From NCBI GenBank assembly GCA_011037195.1, contig JAAEAF010002579.1, positions 1 to 64,000 of the forward strand: 64,000 bases of DNA. The letters are read 5' to 3'. A program made the translations under genes and the position numbers. The notes under the pieces are model-generated. The model was given only the letters and a program-made list of their open reading frames with translations. It did not search any database and had not been told where the DNA came from. How positions within the stretch are numbered: the stretch's first letter is position 1; each line of letters begins with the position of its first letter. Below are positions 49,440 to 62,252 of the stretch, piece by piece. The DNA is from Triatoma infestans. Its lineage: Eukaryota > Arthropoda > Insecta > Hemiptera > Reduviidae.

Positions 49440-51470
49440 TAATAAAAAAAAATTGTCGTATTCAAATATTGTGGCCGTATAATTTATTGCTTTTGTAAGA
49501 AAGTATAAACAAGAATTTTTTTAATTAGTGAGCAAATTGGAAATAATTGCAGTCATGTTAAAATGTAACAATTTTTATAAAAAAGAGAGCTAGCAAGTAA
49601 CAATATTTACAAAATATCGAATAGCAAAAAAGTAATAATTATTATTATTATTCTAAAAAGAAACTAATAATCATTATTCGAACAATCTCTAATATTCTTG
49701 CAGAGAATAAAAACACTTATGTCAAGAGTTCATTAACTTTCCATTAAAACTCCCGTTCACCTTGTGATGTAATATTTAGAGATAAAACTGGTTGTGGAAA
49801 GAGATTGCTTGAACAACTTGGCTTCTTCTAGTCTTCCCCAACCTTGTTTATTTCGTCTGGTCGGTTGATTCATTTCAACCAATATAACAAACATCTTCAG
49901 ACGCTCTCTACAGGAGCGCGCTTCACAAATAAGAAATATAACTCACAAGTGGCAACACTTGGTGACTCTCTATTAGCCTATACTGCTCTTTCTTTTTTTT
50001 TTTTTACCCTGAATTTCGCCTCAGGTAAGCTTCCTAAAAGTACAACCCCGAAGAATAGAAAAGTTAGGAAGAGCCCAAAGTAAACAATCCTGAGAATATC
50101 CTGGCTTTCACTTCTTCGCTGATACTTCGCACAAAAAAATGACGTAGTATATGTACCGCCAAAGCGAGTACGAATGGCGCAGTTAAAAAAGCTCTTGCAT
50201 GTTTTTTCATCCAAGTAAGTCTTAAATCAAGCAAGAGTAACTCAAGAATTCCTCCCTAGTATTGTGTTCCCTGAATCAAAAATAGTTTTTCTTTTGTTCT
50301 TATTCAAAATGAAACAATCCCATTCTCTTTCGTATAAATTATTTCTCTTTCTCTAATGCTGAATACTGTAGAGTCATCAAGAAAAACTGTTCAGACAAAA
50401 CACTGACTAATACAAGGAAACGTAGACGTTCAAGCAATTAACCTTGAGGTATACCCTATGAGAAATCCTTTCCATTGATTCACCCTTTTGTTTTCTCCTT
50501 CCTAATATTTTCTTTGTAGAATAATAAAGCCAAAATTTTCATGTTTCATCGGTAGACATTTGAAACAAACAAAATTGAAAGCCTTATCGTTTCCGGATTC
50601 CATGAACATTTCAAATAATATTTTTATTTTTTATAGACATATCTTTTAACACAAAATACAAGTGTTATATATTTTAAGGAAAAGTTAGAAAAGATATTTT
50701 CCTCTTTAATCCAGAATGAACATTTAATATTATAAAAAACAAAAAAAATCTGCATAGTAGAACCCCATTAGTTATACAATTCCAATACAACTGCAAAAGA
50801 GGGCAAAAAGTCTTGTTTGAAAAGTTAAATTAAAATAAGAAGGACATGTCAAAAGTAAAATTGAACCATTCGACAAGTTTTTGGGTCGTCAGGTAAAAAG
50901 GTTGTGTGCAAGAGTGGGAAGGAAAGGTTGAAAATTGGGAGAGACTAGGGTTGGCTTTCAAGGAATAAGAAAAGAGTCAGGGAAACAGTTCCCTCCTTCG
51001 CTCTGTCTCTTTTGCACATCTCTCCAACCGAGCGGCGTTCCACATAGAAGCGGGTCTTGAGAGAAGAAGATTGAAATTTCCCAGCACTACCACTGTTGTT
51101 TCTATTACAAAACTAAACTCTGACACTACTTGAAGAAGTGTTAGGGTTCGTAAACTTGTCTACAAGAGTGTGAGTAGAAGATTGAGATTGAGCAAACTCC
51201 CTTCCTAGCTCTTTCTCTCTCGCACACATTCTATCTTTCTCCCCAGTTTAGAAATAATCATCCACCCTAGAAATGGATAAGTAAGTAGGGCAGCATTTCA
51301 CAGGACTCTCTTGCAAGTACTCTCAGAGCTACTTTCTCGTTTCCTAACACTTTAATAATGCAAGTGAGGACTTTTAGATAAATATTTAAATACTTCTTAT
51401 TGTATTCAAATTGAAGGCCTCAGCCTCACTGCTGTACATTCAAGAGATTTTAAAAAGAAAAAAGAAACAG
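49440..51470. other. no gene seen
   Basis: A/T-rich sequence with several short moderately GC patches (49880-50220, 50990-51240). None has a supported frame or splice-consistent sif coding. Confidence 0.45.
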
Positions 51471-51475
51471 TCATC

Positions 51476-51570
51476 TCTCCTTTCTCTTACTATTCAAAGA
51501 GAAAGTGTTACGATCTGGACAGATTTTCAAAATCAGATTTCAACGAAAATACTGTGAGCAGAGACTGAAA
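51476..51570 (+). repeat. repeat A, truncated left end
   Basis: TTTCTCTTACTATTCAAAG, then AAAGTGTTACGATCTGGACAG and TTTTCAAAATCAG; the rest is missing. Confidence 0.55.
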
Positions 51571-52889
51571 TCAATAATTATTTATATTTTGTAAAAAAAT
51601 CATATCACGACTTAGATTTATATTTTTTGTCTTTAGAAATCATTTTTTGATTTATATTAAGATTGGGCTCTTATTTTCTAGTCAAACTATCAAAAATCAT
51701 ACCTGAGGGTGATTTTTGAGACAAAATAAATCTATCACAAATAACGGTTATTTCATGAGCGGAAAATTTTCTCTTAAAAAATAAAACTCAATTTCATTTA
51801 TTGAAAAAAGAAACGAAATTATTGACTGTGGAAGTGACATAACTTAAGCAATTTTATATGCTGAATCAAATGAGATAAACATGCTCAGATTTTCTAGTTG
51901 ACATGTTTTTGCCTAATTTTTCACTGAAAACAATCAAAAAGAGTTGGAAAAATGGAAAATTTAGATGAACAAATACTTGTATCTGCACCAATCTTTATAT
52001 TTTTAAAATTTATTGAACATGTATAGATAAAAAGAAAAAATTCTGTTTTTTTATGTATGGATAAATTCAAATTAAAAGTTTTTGATGAATTTATAAATAA
52101 AATTACCATGCTTTCTTCTCCATGGGAGAAAAAATTAAACAACATCCTTCGTTTCTCCAAAAATTAAATACCTATTATTGAAAAATACATAATTAATTAT
52201 TAACTAAATAAAATAAACTTTAGAAGAATTTAATTTCAAAACAGTAACCTGCTCTAAATGTGTAGACAACAATCTGTAACGGAGATCATTCGTTCTGAAT
52301 TTTATTGGATATGAATTTATCTATTGTTTGTTTACAATCGCGTATTAGCAAAAGTCCATTTTAGTAAAACATACCGATTATTAGGCACGATTTTTATTTT
52401 TTGAGAGAAATAATTAAAATCACAGGATAATTCTTATTTCTGAGCAAAACACTCTCAATGGTTAATAATTAATTTTTGTTGAAATAAGAAAAATGTTAAC
52501 AATTAAGTTTTACTTTTAGGTATATACAAATTATATAAAATTTTTAAAAATATCGATAAAAAAAACTCTTATGTATCAATTCAAAGTTCAAAATGTTTCA
52601 CGAAATTTAACTCAAAATTAATGAGTAGTTACAGTGGGCTTGCTAACACGAATTAATTTTTAGTTTTAAAAATAATTCTTATATTCAATCCCTGAAAGTT
52701 GGAGACCCCACAGTTTAACTCAAAATCGAAAAATCCTATGTGAAACACTCACATGTGTTTTAGTGAAACTTCACATGTATTCAAGTGACAAATTTTCTTC
52801 TATTTTAGTGCTACCTGAATAACTATGACTACATAGATAGACCAACCCAAACAGTTTAAGTGACATGTACTGGTTGCAAAGTCCCAGCT

Positions 52890-53160
52890 TGGCCGAAATC
52901 TCCCACAAAACAATTATTTTGCGAAATGTTATTAAATAAAAGTAAAAGATTTACAAAGTGCAATTACCATTCCAAGTTTAAAAATATTTAAAGCTGTTGA
53001 GGGGGAAAAAAATTCGGAAAAAATCTGCGAAAATAATGTTCAGTAAAATTACATTTCCGGTTAATCAATTTTGCTTCAAAATTTAGAATCTTAGCAATGC
53101 ACTGATGTAAAATACTTAGTAGGAAAATAGTTTTTAAGGAAATAACACTTTAGTGGAACC
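52890..53160 (-). repeat. repeat A fragment, reverse orientation
   Basis: AAATGTTATTAAATAAAAGTAA, CAAGTTTAAAAATATTTAAAGC and CGGTTAATCAATTTTGCTTC blocks of the unit. Confidence 0.5.
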
Positions 53161-53281
53161 CAGTGAGGGCTAGTAAGTACGGCACTGCAACATCTCATAA
53201 AAAAACAAAGTTATGTTATTTCAAAAAAATAACAAGCCATGTAATATTATTTAAATGTAATAATACAGATGTAATATTATT

Positions 53282-53305
53282 TAATCTGTAACTTGTTACA
53301 GATTA
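53282..53305. repeat. short perfect hairpin
   Basis: TAATCTGTAAC TT GTTACAGATTA, 11-bp arms. Confidence 0.8.
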
Positions 53306-53492
53306 TGTTTCGACATTGATGTCACAGTTAAAAAAATGGCATTATTTGATTAATGCTTAAAAAGAAATAGCACTGCTATCTGAATGCAGTGTGTAGATTT
53401 ATCACATCGGCCAATTACGGCGAAACTCGTCAATATTTGTTTGCACACGTACACAACACTTTAAAATGAGCAGTGTCGCTAGTAAAATATAA

Positions 53493-53522
53493 TGGAAGGT
53501 TATTGAAGTCAATAACCTTCCA
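53493..53522. repeat. perfect 14-bp-arm hairpin
   Basis: TGGAAGGTTATTGA, spacer AG, then its complement. Confidence 0.85.
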
Positions 53523-54204
53523 ATTTGAGGAATGGATTTTTTCTCAAATAATATTTTTGATAAAGCTGATTTTTAATACACTACGTAAATTGACTTACTA
53601 GATAGATAAGCTTCATTCACAAATATATACATAATTATTATATACAATATGAATATAAAGTACTACCAATGTAAACTTATTATACCCTTCTTAAAGATTG
53701 TTTATTTTGGGATGTTTGGGAAAAGGCTAAGAAATTTACATGCAGGGCCAAAGAGGGAAAGACTTGCAGCTTGAGGAAAATATGATAGAATATGCCTTAA
53801 TCTTTTGAGTCTGTAATGTGTAAAAGAATGGTTCGTGGGTATTTCGCGTCAGAAAGGATTGGCATGAACAGTCTAGAGTGGAGATGAGTTTCAGCTGATG
53901 GCTTTGAATGAAGGAATTTACAGGGATTATAGAAGGTTTTATGTGAAGGAACGCGATTTTAGTTTATCACAATGAGTCAAGTCGCAAGTCTCAGAAATTT
54001 GTTGTGTTGGTTGGTTCCATAGAGCTGGAAAGCATCAGAGACATTTTTCCATGTTAGGCTGCTTCTTTTTGTGGTCATGCGTTCGCCCATCATGTTTTTG
54101 TCAAACAGTGTAATAACATAGACTTGCACAGAGCAAATTCAGTGTATCACTGTAAGCAAACTGAGTGAGCAAATAAAAAGTGTATCAACTCACTATTTCA
54201 CTAA

Positions 54205-54245
54205 ACCCTCCTGATGATAGGCGAAAGTCCGAAACCGGTCAATGA
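54205..54245 (+). ncRNA. second hammerhead-ribozyme-like motif
   Basis: CTGATGA (54211-54217), an imperfect stem AGGC-GAAA-GTCC, GAAAC (54231-54235), CG and GTC (54238-54240). The spacing is identical to the 6.78-kb motif although the stem sequence differs. Helix I hardly pairs here, so this copy is probably inactive. Confidence 0.4.
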
Positions 54246-54332
54246 TCACAAAGAGAAGCAGGCTATCGCGGAAAATATCTCTGATGCTCAGGAATTTGTT
54301 TTGGAACTTCTGGAGTTACTTAATGTTTACTG

Positions 54333-54396
54333 TGATCCACAATAGACCTCAATTTGTAGGTCGCAGTGGAATGAGGCTCCCCCCGATTCTATTCTA
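54333..54396 (+). mobile_element. 64-bp LINE 3'-tail insertion with 13-bp target duplication
   Basis: GATCCACAATAGACCTC to GGCTCCCCCCGATTCTATTC matches the 3' end of the 62-kb LINE (which ends CCGCTTCTATTCTATTC). TTAATGTTTACTG occurs on both sides, at 54320-54332 and 54397-54409. Confidence 0.85.
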
Positions 54397-54947
54397 TTAA
54401 TGTTTACTGTAGCTAGTCAGGCTTCAAGCGAAGGCAGTGATGTCTAATATCGATCTGATAATGGCTTTTTAAAGTAGGATTTGCTTTTGCTAATTCATTT
54501 TTGAGTCGCATGAGAGTAACAGGAGTCTTATAGTCATTTTTCGGAAATTCACTTCTCCTGTATGGGTCGAGAAGTTCAATTTGTTGTCGAGATACATGAC
54601 ATTGTTAGTCCAAGGGCTCAAAATATTGTATTTAATTTGTTTCTTCATTGTAAATCTACCTTTTAGTAAACAGTATGGCGCTAGTTTATCATGATTTATT
54701 TTCCATTTAGTGAAGTATTTAGTGAAGTCTGATAGTAATAGTGCATTCGCCATGACGATATACTCGTATATAAAGCAACATTATCCGCTTATTGGGCAAG
54801 GAGATTAATATAGGTAATGAAAAATTTACTTACTATTAAATCTTTACTGTTTGGCGGAAAAAAGAAATTATATATTATTTTGTATTATTATTATTACTAT
54901 TACTCTTTACTTTAACTATTTCAAGCTCTGGGCTCATTAATGAATAA

Positions 54948-55050
54948 AACTAAGAAGGCAATTGCAATATGGGCGAAAGTATTTTAACATGCACGTGGGA
55001 AGGTGCATTAACACCGATGTTTCGCCCATATTGCAATAGGCTTCTTAGTT
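54948..55050. repeat. 31-bp inverted repeat, MITE-like
   Basis: Arms 54948-54978 and 55020-55050 (AACTAAGAAG, then ATTGCAATATGGGCGAAA) match at 29 of 31. The inner spacer holds TGCAC...GTGCA. No clear target duplication. Confidence 0.75.
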
Positions 55051-55899
55051 TCTTTAAGTAGGCTGAGTGCAAGAACTTCACTTAAGAAATGAAGGTACCT
55101 GTCTGCGTTCAATGTTTCGAGAACGAAAACTACGGACCTTATAAGTTGATCCCAAGGATGGCTACTGAGCCCGATATGGCCATATTCAGAAATTCCGCCT
55201 ATTCAGTAATTCATTATTCTTAAATTTACATTCATCACTCCATCTTCCACAACAAAAATGAAAAACTTGGAAAACTGGATTTTTCTCGTTCAGGAAAAAA
55301 AATGAACTTTAAAAATTCGTTAAAAAAATATGTGGTCCAATTTGAAATAAGAAATTGGTTTCGAAATTTGGAATCCTAGAAAAAATTACGTAGGTTATAT
55401 CATTTGGAATATTTTTTCTAACTTGCGTAATATTCAAAGAAAAATGGGTGGTGCATGTTAAAATTGTCACCCTTAATGTAAATAAAATAAAATAAGACGT
55501 CAAAACTTCCGAACTGATCAATTCATCACACAACAATATAAAATATCAACACAACTATATTTCTCTAGGGTGTATGCATGTATATGGAGGGAGGGAAACA
55601 GCAACAATCTTCCTTTCTTCATCTGGTTATCGATATGTCATGCTTTTTGATGTATACCATAGTATAGTGACACATGGCACTAGTGATGAGGGTGTAAACC
55701 TATACATGTTTTATTATATATCGTTAAACCATGTCCCTAGGTCTGAATAGTAAACATTTATTTACGATAACAATACAACTGGACTACATTTATGGTGACT
55801 TATTGTATACTATGACAATGTTATTTATGCGCATGATGATGGGAGGAATATGAAGTGATAAAAAAGTAATAGGAAGTGACTTAAAATATTTTTGCAATA

Positions 55900-56125
55900 A
55901 GTATCCTTCAACATCCTTCAAAAATGTTTCAAATAAAAGTGACATGTATACGATGTAGATGTTTATGGAAAATCGTGGAAACTTTCGTGACAGCGGCGTT
56001 GATGTTATCAAGCGACTTCAAAAACTGTATTTCTGCTGAGAAAATAAAAAAACATTTCGAAATTTTGCCGACGTAAAATGATCGTAATACTTTTTATTAC
56101 AATCATAAGAGAAAGTAAAAATTAA
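55900..56125 (-). repeat. repeat A fragment, reverse orientation
   Basis: TCAAAAATGTTTCAAATAAAAG block and, at the end, CGTAATACTTTTTATTACAA followed by CATAAGAGAAAGTAAAA, the inverted left end. Confidence 0.5.
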
Positions 56126-57569
56126 TAAAAATAATTATCATAAAGTTTTGTATATGATTATGTAAATTATTAATGAAAAACCTAATTTAATAATCATACA
56201 AAGAGGGTGGGAGCTCATACAGAAAATAATCAAGCTAATTATACATAATACTGCAGCGCACATTTAGAGATGAGCTACAAAATAACACTATAATAATAGT
56301 AATAATAATAATAATTATTTTTGAAATTAGAATGATTGCAATTCTCTTCAATATAATTCTAGTCAACTGTTTTACAACACAACATTACATATCTGCGCTG
56401 CCCTCCTTCCTTCCTTCCTGCCATGAAAATTATATTATAATCCATGATTTCAACTGATTTATATAATTCATCTTGTTCATTCTACATCTTGATTCATTTC
56501 TGATGAAATGAAAACCCTTTTCTATGTGTACATTTTCTCTACTCCGTTAATTGATTAATCTCACAAAAGATATAACTCACAGAGAATGCGCTAATATAAC
56601 GGCAGCACCAGTGCACTCTGTATTATTAATTAGATTTATGTTTACAACGCTAACTAACTATATAGTCACACACACAAACACACACGCACACACTATATAG
56701 TCTCGCCTCCAAATAATAGTAGAATTGTGCTGGATAAATAGACAAGGACTAAACTCTGTATAGGAATTTATTTTACAATCTATTTGAACTAGTCGTGTTC
56801 GGCCGGTGGGAGTGGGTGTATGGAAGATCTATTAGAATTTATAGGCAATAAGTTTTGCTTAGATGGAGGAGCTATACAGTTTTAATTATCCTACAAAACT
56901 CGTAACAAAATTTTGTAATTCAGTTATAAAACAATTTGGAACTAAACACTTCCTCAGTAGACTTTTCAACAAGCTGGAATTATTGCTTTTTTTTACTAGC
57001 AGTGCGTTATTCTCCCCTGCTAGTTTCGCACAAGTTTGCTCGCTTGTGTTATTAATAAAATAATTTCAATAATAAATATAAAAAAAAAAAAAAAATGGGC
57101 TGAACCACTCAGACGACCATCTCTTTCTTAGCAATTTACATAATTATAAGTTTTAACATTTTTCTTCTAATAGTTAATTTAAACTAACTGTTTGGGCGAG
57201 TTCATGACCTGTACTTGTACCCTAGTATACCAAGTTTATTAAAGAAAACCTGTAAAATATTTTTTTGGGGAAAAAATCAATTAAAACTTAAAGAAAATCA
57301 TTCAATAAAATGGCTGGACCGACTCTGACTAAAACTTTGTTAGAGACGTCACATGAGAGCACTTAAAGTGATAGCAATACAAATTTTTGCGATGTTTCCG
57401 TTTTTTTAATTATGTTGACTATGCAGCAGACAGAGAGACACACATATGTTCTTAAAACCATTTGTGAATACTCGATTTTGAAAATTTGTAAAGATCGCGA
57501 AGCGATATGAAAAATATACTTATATTAAGAAAAAATAATGTGCCTTTTTATAGACATTTATGAAGCAGC

Positions 57570-57825
57570 CATCAAAGAAGCTGGGAGAGTTCTTTAAATT
57601 AGTCTTAAATTGAAACTGTAGAGGGTGGGATGAGGTTATGGTTTCCTCAAAAGAAGTCATTTTATTAAGTTTACATTCTCCCATTGATATAAAATTGTAG
57701 ACGAAAATATTTAATGAAAAATACAAGTTTGAAGAAAAGTTTATATAAGTTTGAAGAAAATGCGTCATTTACAATTTTGTAAACTGCAGTAAGAGAAAGT
57801 TGTATAAGTGTTTCATACCAGATTA
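57570..57825 (+). repeat. repeat A, right end
   Basis: GAGGGTGGGATGAGGTTATGG and the terminus CAGTAAGAGAAAGTTG followed by TGTTTCATACCAGATT. Confidence 0.6.
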
Positions 57826-58059
57826 ATTTTAAAATGTGAAATCTTGAGGTGACATTATTCCACAATTGGTTGGCTTCTTTTTATTTTATAAACCACCTGT
57901 AGGTATTAAGTTTTATAGTAAACTGCCATAGTTCTTTTTTATACTCCTGTATAAAAAAGACATTCAAACCTGCACTACATGTATGTATTAAACTATAGCA
58001 TATTAAAGGAGAGTTTTTTTTTTCTTTCAGTCTATTAATGTAGCAATATGGCAATCTTT

Positions 58060-58670
58060 TTTACTTTCTCTCACTCCTAATAAGAGAAAATATTGTAATC
58101 GTGCCAAATTTTCGATATCGAGTTTTCACCGGAAATATCCGTTTTGAGGTCCCTTGAGCCCAAAAAAGTGGTTTTTAGAAAATGGTCTGTGTGTTTGCGT
58201 GTGTGTATGTGAACAGCTTAGCTCAAAAATGAAAAATCATAGAAAGTTCAAACTTGATATTCCGTTTAGGTATCACCATGAGATCCAACAGTGGGTCACT
58301 TGTCAAAATTCCTTAAACCGGAAGTACCACTTTACTAGTTAGTTTTTTTACTTTTTTGCGATTTTCTCAATAATGGCACCGACAATTTTCTTGAAACTTG
58401 ATATATCAACTATATATAGAAAGAGCAACAACTCTGATTTGAAACATTTCTCCGGAAAAATTCATTTAAGAGCAGTTTTGGTGGAGGGGTGGGGTTAGGT
58501 TTTCCTCTAAAGTGCTATTTCAGTTTACTATACAATTCTGTCATCTAAATAATATTAATTAGAATTAAATATGTAGTTGAAATTCCGAGGTTAAAAAAAA
58601 TCAAATCATCGGAAGTGCGTTTTTACTGAAATGTATTTTTCAGTTTTCTGGTTTACTTTTATAATTGCGA
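58060..58670 (+). repeat. repeat A copy, well preserved left half
   Basis: TTACTTTCTCTCACTCCTAA, leader TTTTCGATATCGAGTTTTCA and TGAGGTCCCTTGAGCCC, GT tract, then AGCTCAAAAATGAAAAATCA and one full unit. It closely resembles the 12.0-kb copy. Confidence 0.75.
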
Positions 58671-60660
58671 CTTCGTCCGCGTAAAATTCGTATTACGTTT
58701 TCCAGATGTTTCTAGATTAGTTATGAATTTAAATACGTGTTTAATTATTAATTTCAACCCCTTTCACTTGCATATATATTATCTTCTTCCATATAAACTT
58801 TGACATCCCCTCTCTCCCGCCACGGGAGGGCGAATTTTGAAGAAATCCTTTCTTAGTGAGACTCTAGGACATAATTTTATGTCCAAATTTTAATGTTTCT
58901 TAGCTTCCATAGTTTTGGCTGTGTATTGACGAAATCAGTCAGTCACTTTACTAAGTATCTAAAGATTAAAAAAGGCATTTCTAGGAAAAGACCGGATGTA
59001 AGAGAAGAGTTAGTACTATATTATGTTTCCGCCACTAATTTTTTTTATTTTACTAACAAAGTATTGTCTGCGTTAATACAATTAAGAAAAAAACAAAAAA
59101 AAATTCTCTATGTCAAGGAATGTCACCTTGTATTCCAATTAAAGAACCTAATCAGTTTTTATACTTCCGAATATCATGTTATCATTTTATTGTGTTAAAA
59201 TAAAGTGCTTTGGATTAAGGGTGTAGGGTATTTAGATTTGGTTCCCTCACTTTATACTTTTCATCATTCATTCAATTTTATACCATTTTTACTTTCTCAT
59301 GCTGGCAGGAAAGTATTAGGATCGTGGCAAATTTTCTAAATTTTAAGTTTTTCACGTAAATTGAGGTCGTTCGTGAATAAAAACAAAGAAGTTGGTGTGA
59401 AACACTCACACTACTTTCTCTCGCTCTAATTAATATAATTTAATCAAGAAATTAACGAAAGAAATATTATAATGTTTAGTTGGGCTTGCCATAAAACATA
59501 GTGGTAGAGGATTTTACTTGGATAGTTGAGCGGCCTTATAACAAAGCGATCTATTTCAAAACCAACAAATCTTTAGCAAATTTAAATTTAAACTAAGCAA
59601 TACACCCCTAACACCCCTCAAAAATCAATTTTTTTTTCAGAAAATTGTTTCAAATAAACGGCTTTTAAACAGAATAACGTTTTAACTTCCTTTGATTTTT
59701 CTTTCGCTGAGCATCCAATGTCTCCTAGCATTCCAAGCCCTGAATGCATGCCCTAGGACAATAAATATCTTATTACGGGCTAAATCTTTTCAAAGTAATA
59801 ATAATAGTTGACGCAATTTTCATTAACTTTTTTTCTCTACTTACTATAAAACTAGTTTTCTCTTTTTCCGTCGGTTACTCGCCCCTTCCCGCCACCCCCC
59901 AAGTCGGCGGCTATCAGGAAACTTTTACCTTTTCTAATTTTTGTTTTCATTTTCATTAAAAGTGTGGCGATGGTTGTTATTTTGTGTTGAACTTTTGTTT
60001 GACCGAGTTTATCCAGTTGCTTGTAGAGTAAACAGTCATGAACAGCTTTAACTTCTCCTTACTTAGAGCTAGAAGAAGTAGAAGCTGACAAAACTTGCCG
60101 TAACAAACTTCACCAGCGATCTTAGCAACCTATTAAATTGGACAGCTTTATTCTCTTTAACTTTTTGGACCGACAATCTTATATAACAAATGGTTCTCTA
60201 GTAAATTAAGTAAACGAAAAAACACTGTTAGATTGATTTTTTTTTCTCTCCTTTATTAGTTTTAGTTATCTTGTCAACAAATATTAACAAAAATATTACA
60301 AGTAATTTGAAAAGTTTCATTCAACAATTTTCGTTAAAGTAGGCCATTGGAAAAGAATTCTTAGACTCTTTGCTCTTGCATTATAATATCACATTTTCTT
60401 TCAGCCTCGTCTTTCTGTATATTAAGAAGAATTTTAATCTTGATCAACTGGATGGAATCTTCCAGACAGACATTCATTAGTATGCAATGGACTTCTTGAA
60501 TAGTATAATAGACAATTCTTATTCAATTTATCTTTAAAGCTATATTATATCTTAATATTCTTTAACGTCTTTGAATTGTGCGAAACGAGATATTGTTGGA
60601 TGGTTAAATCCAAGGAATGTCAAGGGTGCATAACTTGTAATTGCACATACAATCACATCA
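58671..60660. other. no gene seen; scattered repeat A fragments
   Basis: 59287-59420 has a left end (TTTTTACTTTCTCATGC) meeting an inverted right end (GGTGTGAAACACTCACAC). 59530-59700 is a reverse fragment. The rest is plain A/T-rich sequence. Confidence 0.45.
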
Positions 60661-60900
60661 TTTTTTTTCTCTTTTTGTTGTAATAGAAAGTATTACTATA
60701 ATGTCAAATTTTAGAAATTAATTCTAATTTCATTTTTAGAAATTTTAGAATTTTTATTTGGAAACTTTAATGAATAGATTATTTGATCTTCATAGAATCT
60801 ACAAATCTATCGCAATCCAGGCTCAGTTTCTTCAGGTGCCCATGAAGGGATCTACCCTCGCCTTGTGAGAAATCTAGTTAGCCATAAGCAGCCTATTTTT

Positions 60901-61335
60901 CCTGCAAGGAGATCTGTTGCATGCAGTTACTTGGAGAATAGCGACCCCACGGGTTACCACAGCTCAGTACTCCACGCACTTCGTCAGAACAGTACACAAT
61001 ACATTTAAACTGCATACACTCTACGCTTTACAGACAAGTGCAAATACAGTACACAAACTAGGGTCTCCGTTCCCGGTTAATTGGCGTGAGCCAAGGGAGA
61101 AGGAAGGGATTAGTGGTAGCGCGCTGGTCTAGCAAGGCGGAGGTACCGGGTTCGAATCCAGCATGCTGCCCTCAGATTTTCTCTTCCTAGAAGCTCTACA
61201 ACTCACTCTCCGGTGATGGGCAATGTTATCTGTAGTTAGAGAACACTGCTTGGAGGCCTGCAGTGCACTGAGAAGGCTCCGGGGAGCACAATAGATCTTT
61301 CAGGTCGCAGTGCAATAATCCCCTACAAAATCTAC
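60901..61335 (+). mobile_element. SINE with LINE-like tail, flanked by 15-bp target duplication
   Basis: AAGCAGCCTATTTTT is exactly repeated at 60886-60900 and 61336-61350. Inside, 61106-61170 is tRNA-like (TAGTGGTAGCGCGCTGG, B box GGTTCGAATCC at 61149-61159), and the end (CACAATAGATCTTTCAGGTC, GCAGTGCAATAA) resembles the 3' tail of the 62-kb LINE. About 200 bases before the tRNA-like part are unusual for a simple SINE. Confidence 0.75.
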
Positions 61336-61489
61336 AAGCAGCCTATTTTTACTTAGACTATTGCATCATCTCAGGACTTTCCTAGCTGTAGCTGCCAGAA
61401 GCCTCTAAAGCATTCCCTTCCACAAACCTTTCTTCGCTTCTCATTTCTAAACGCCTCCTGGAGAAACTGGAAGCTTATCTTGCGAAAAA

Positions 61490-61765
61490 AGGGTTCGAAA
61501 GTCACACTTGCCCGGAAAAACAGATTTTAGGACTGTTCTAGGGGCAATTAGGTTAAAAATTTAAACCGGCCGTATATAAGCTTTACTGATTTAGAAAGTG
61601 GGCGCTGCAATAGCAGTTACACCCAGGCACATAAGAAATCCCCTAAACATCTTTTTTTTTATGATTAACTTTATAATTTTAAAGACAATTTAAACATTAA
61701 ATTGTATTAATTGTGCAGCAAGAGAAAGTTATGTGTGTTTCATATCTAACTATAATAATAATAAT
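61490..61765 (+). repeat. repeat A, diverged right end
   Basis: CCCGGAAAAACAGATTTTAGG to AGCAAGAGAAAGTTATGTG and TGTTTCATATC. Confidence 0.45.
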
Positions 61766-62252
61766 ATACTTATTTAAAAAAAATTAATACCTAATATTAA
61801 ATGATCAAGTATATTATTTGGCATGGCTGCAGCCGTCTGCCAGAGTTTACTACACCTTGGGAAAAAATAGAAAATAAAACTTGGTTTCGAATAAAAAGTA
61901 TGACAAAAATAAATACAACTGATGACAATAATTATTAGTGACAATAACATTTCAAAAATTTGTAAGGACTATAAGTATTAACTTTATATAACTTTATTTA
62001 GATTTTATCTAATTAAACTACACAGTTTAATATTATAATTAAGTTTAGATGAATCTAAATATATATTTAAATAGATCTAAATATGATAATAATAAATGAC
62101 CTATGAAGAAACTGATAACCCAATCATATCTAGCTATAATTATTTATGAATATGTGGATGTGTTCGCAATGCTCAGGATAATATCTGGCATTTTATTCGT
62201 CCTAGCGTGCACAATTATGATATTCCTGATCTATTCGGATTCTCATCCATCG

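Noticed and set aside
61106..61170. Possible functional tRNA gene
   Set aside because: A and B boxes are present, but the flanks cannot form a proper acceptor stem and a target duplication shows it is part of a SINE.
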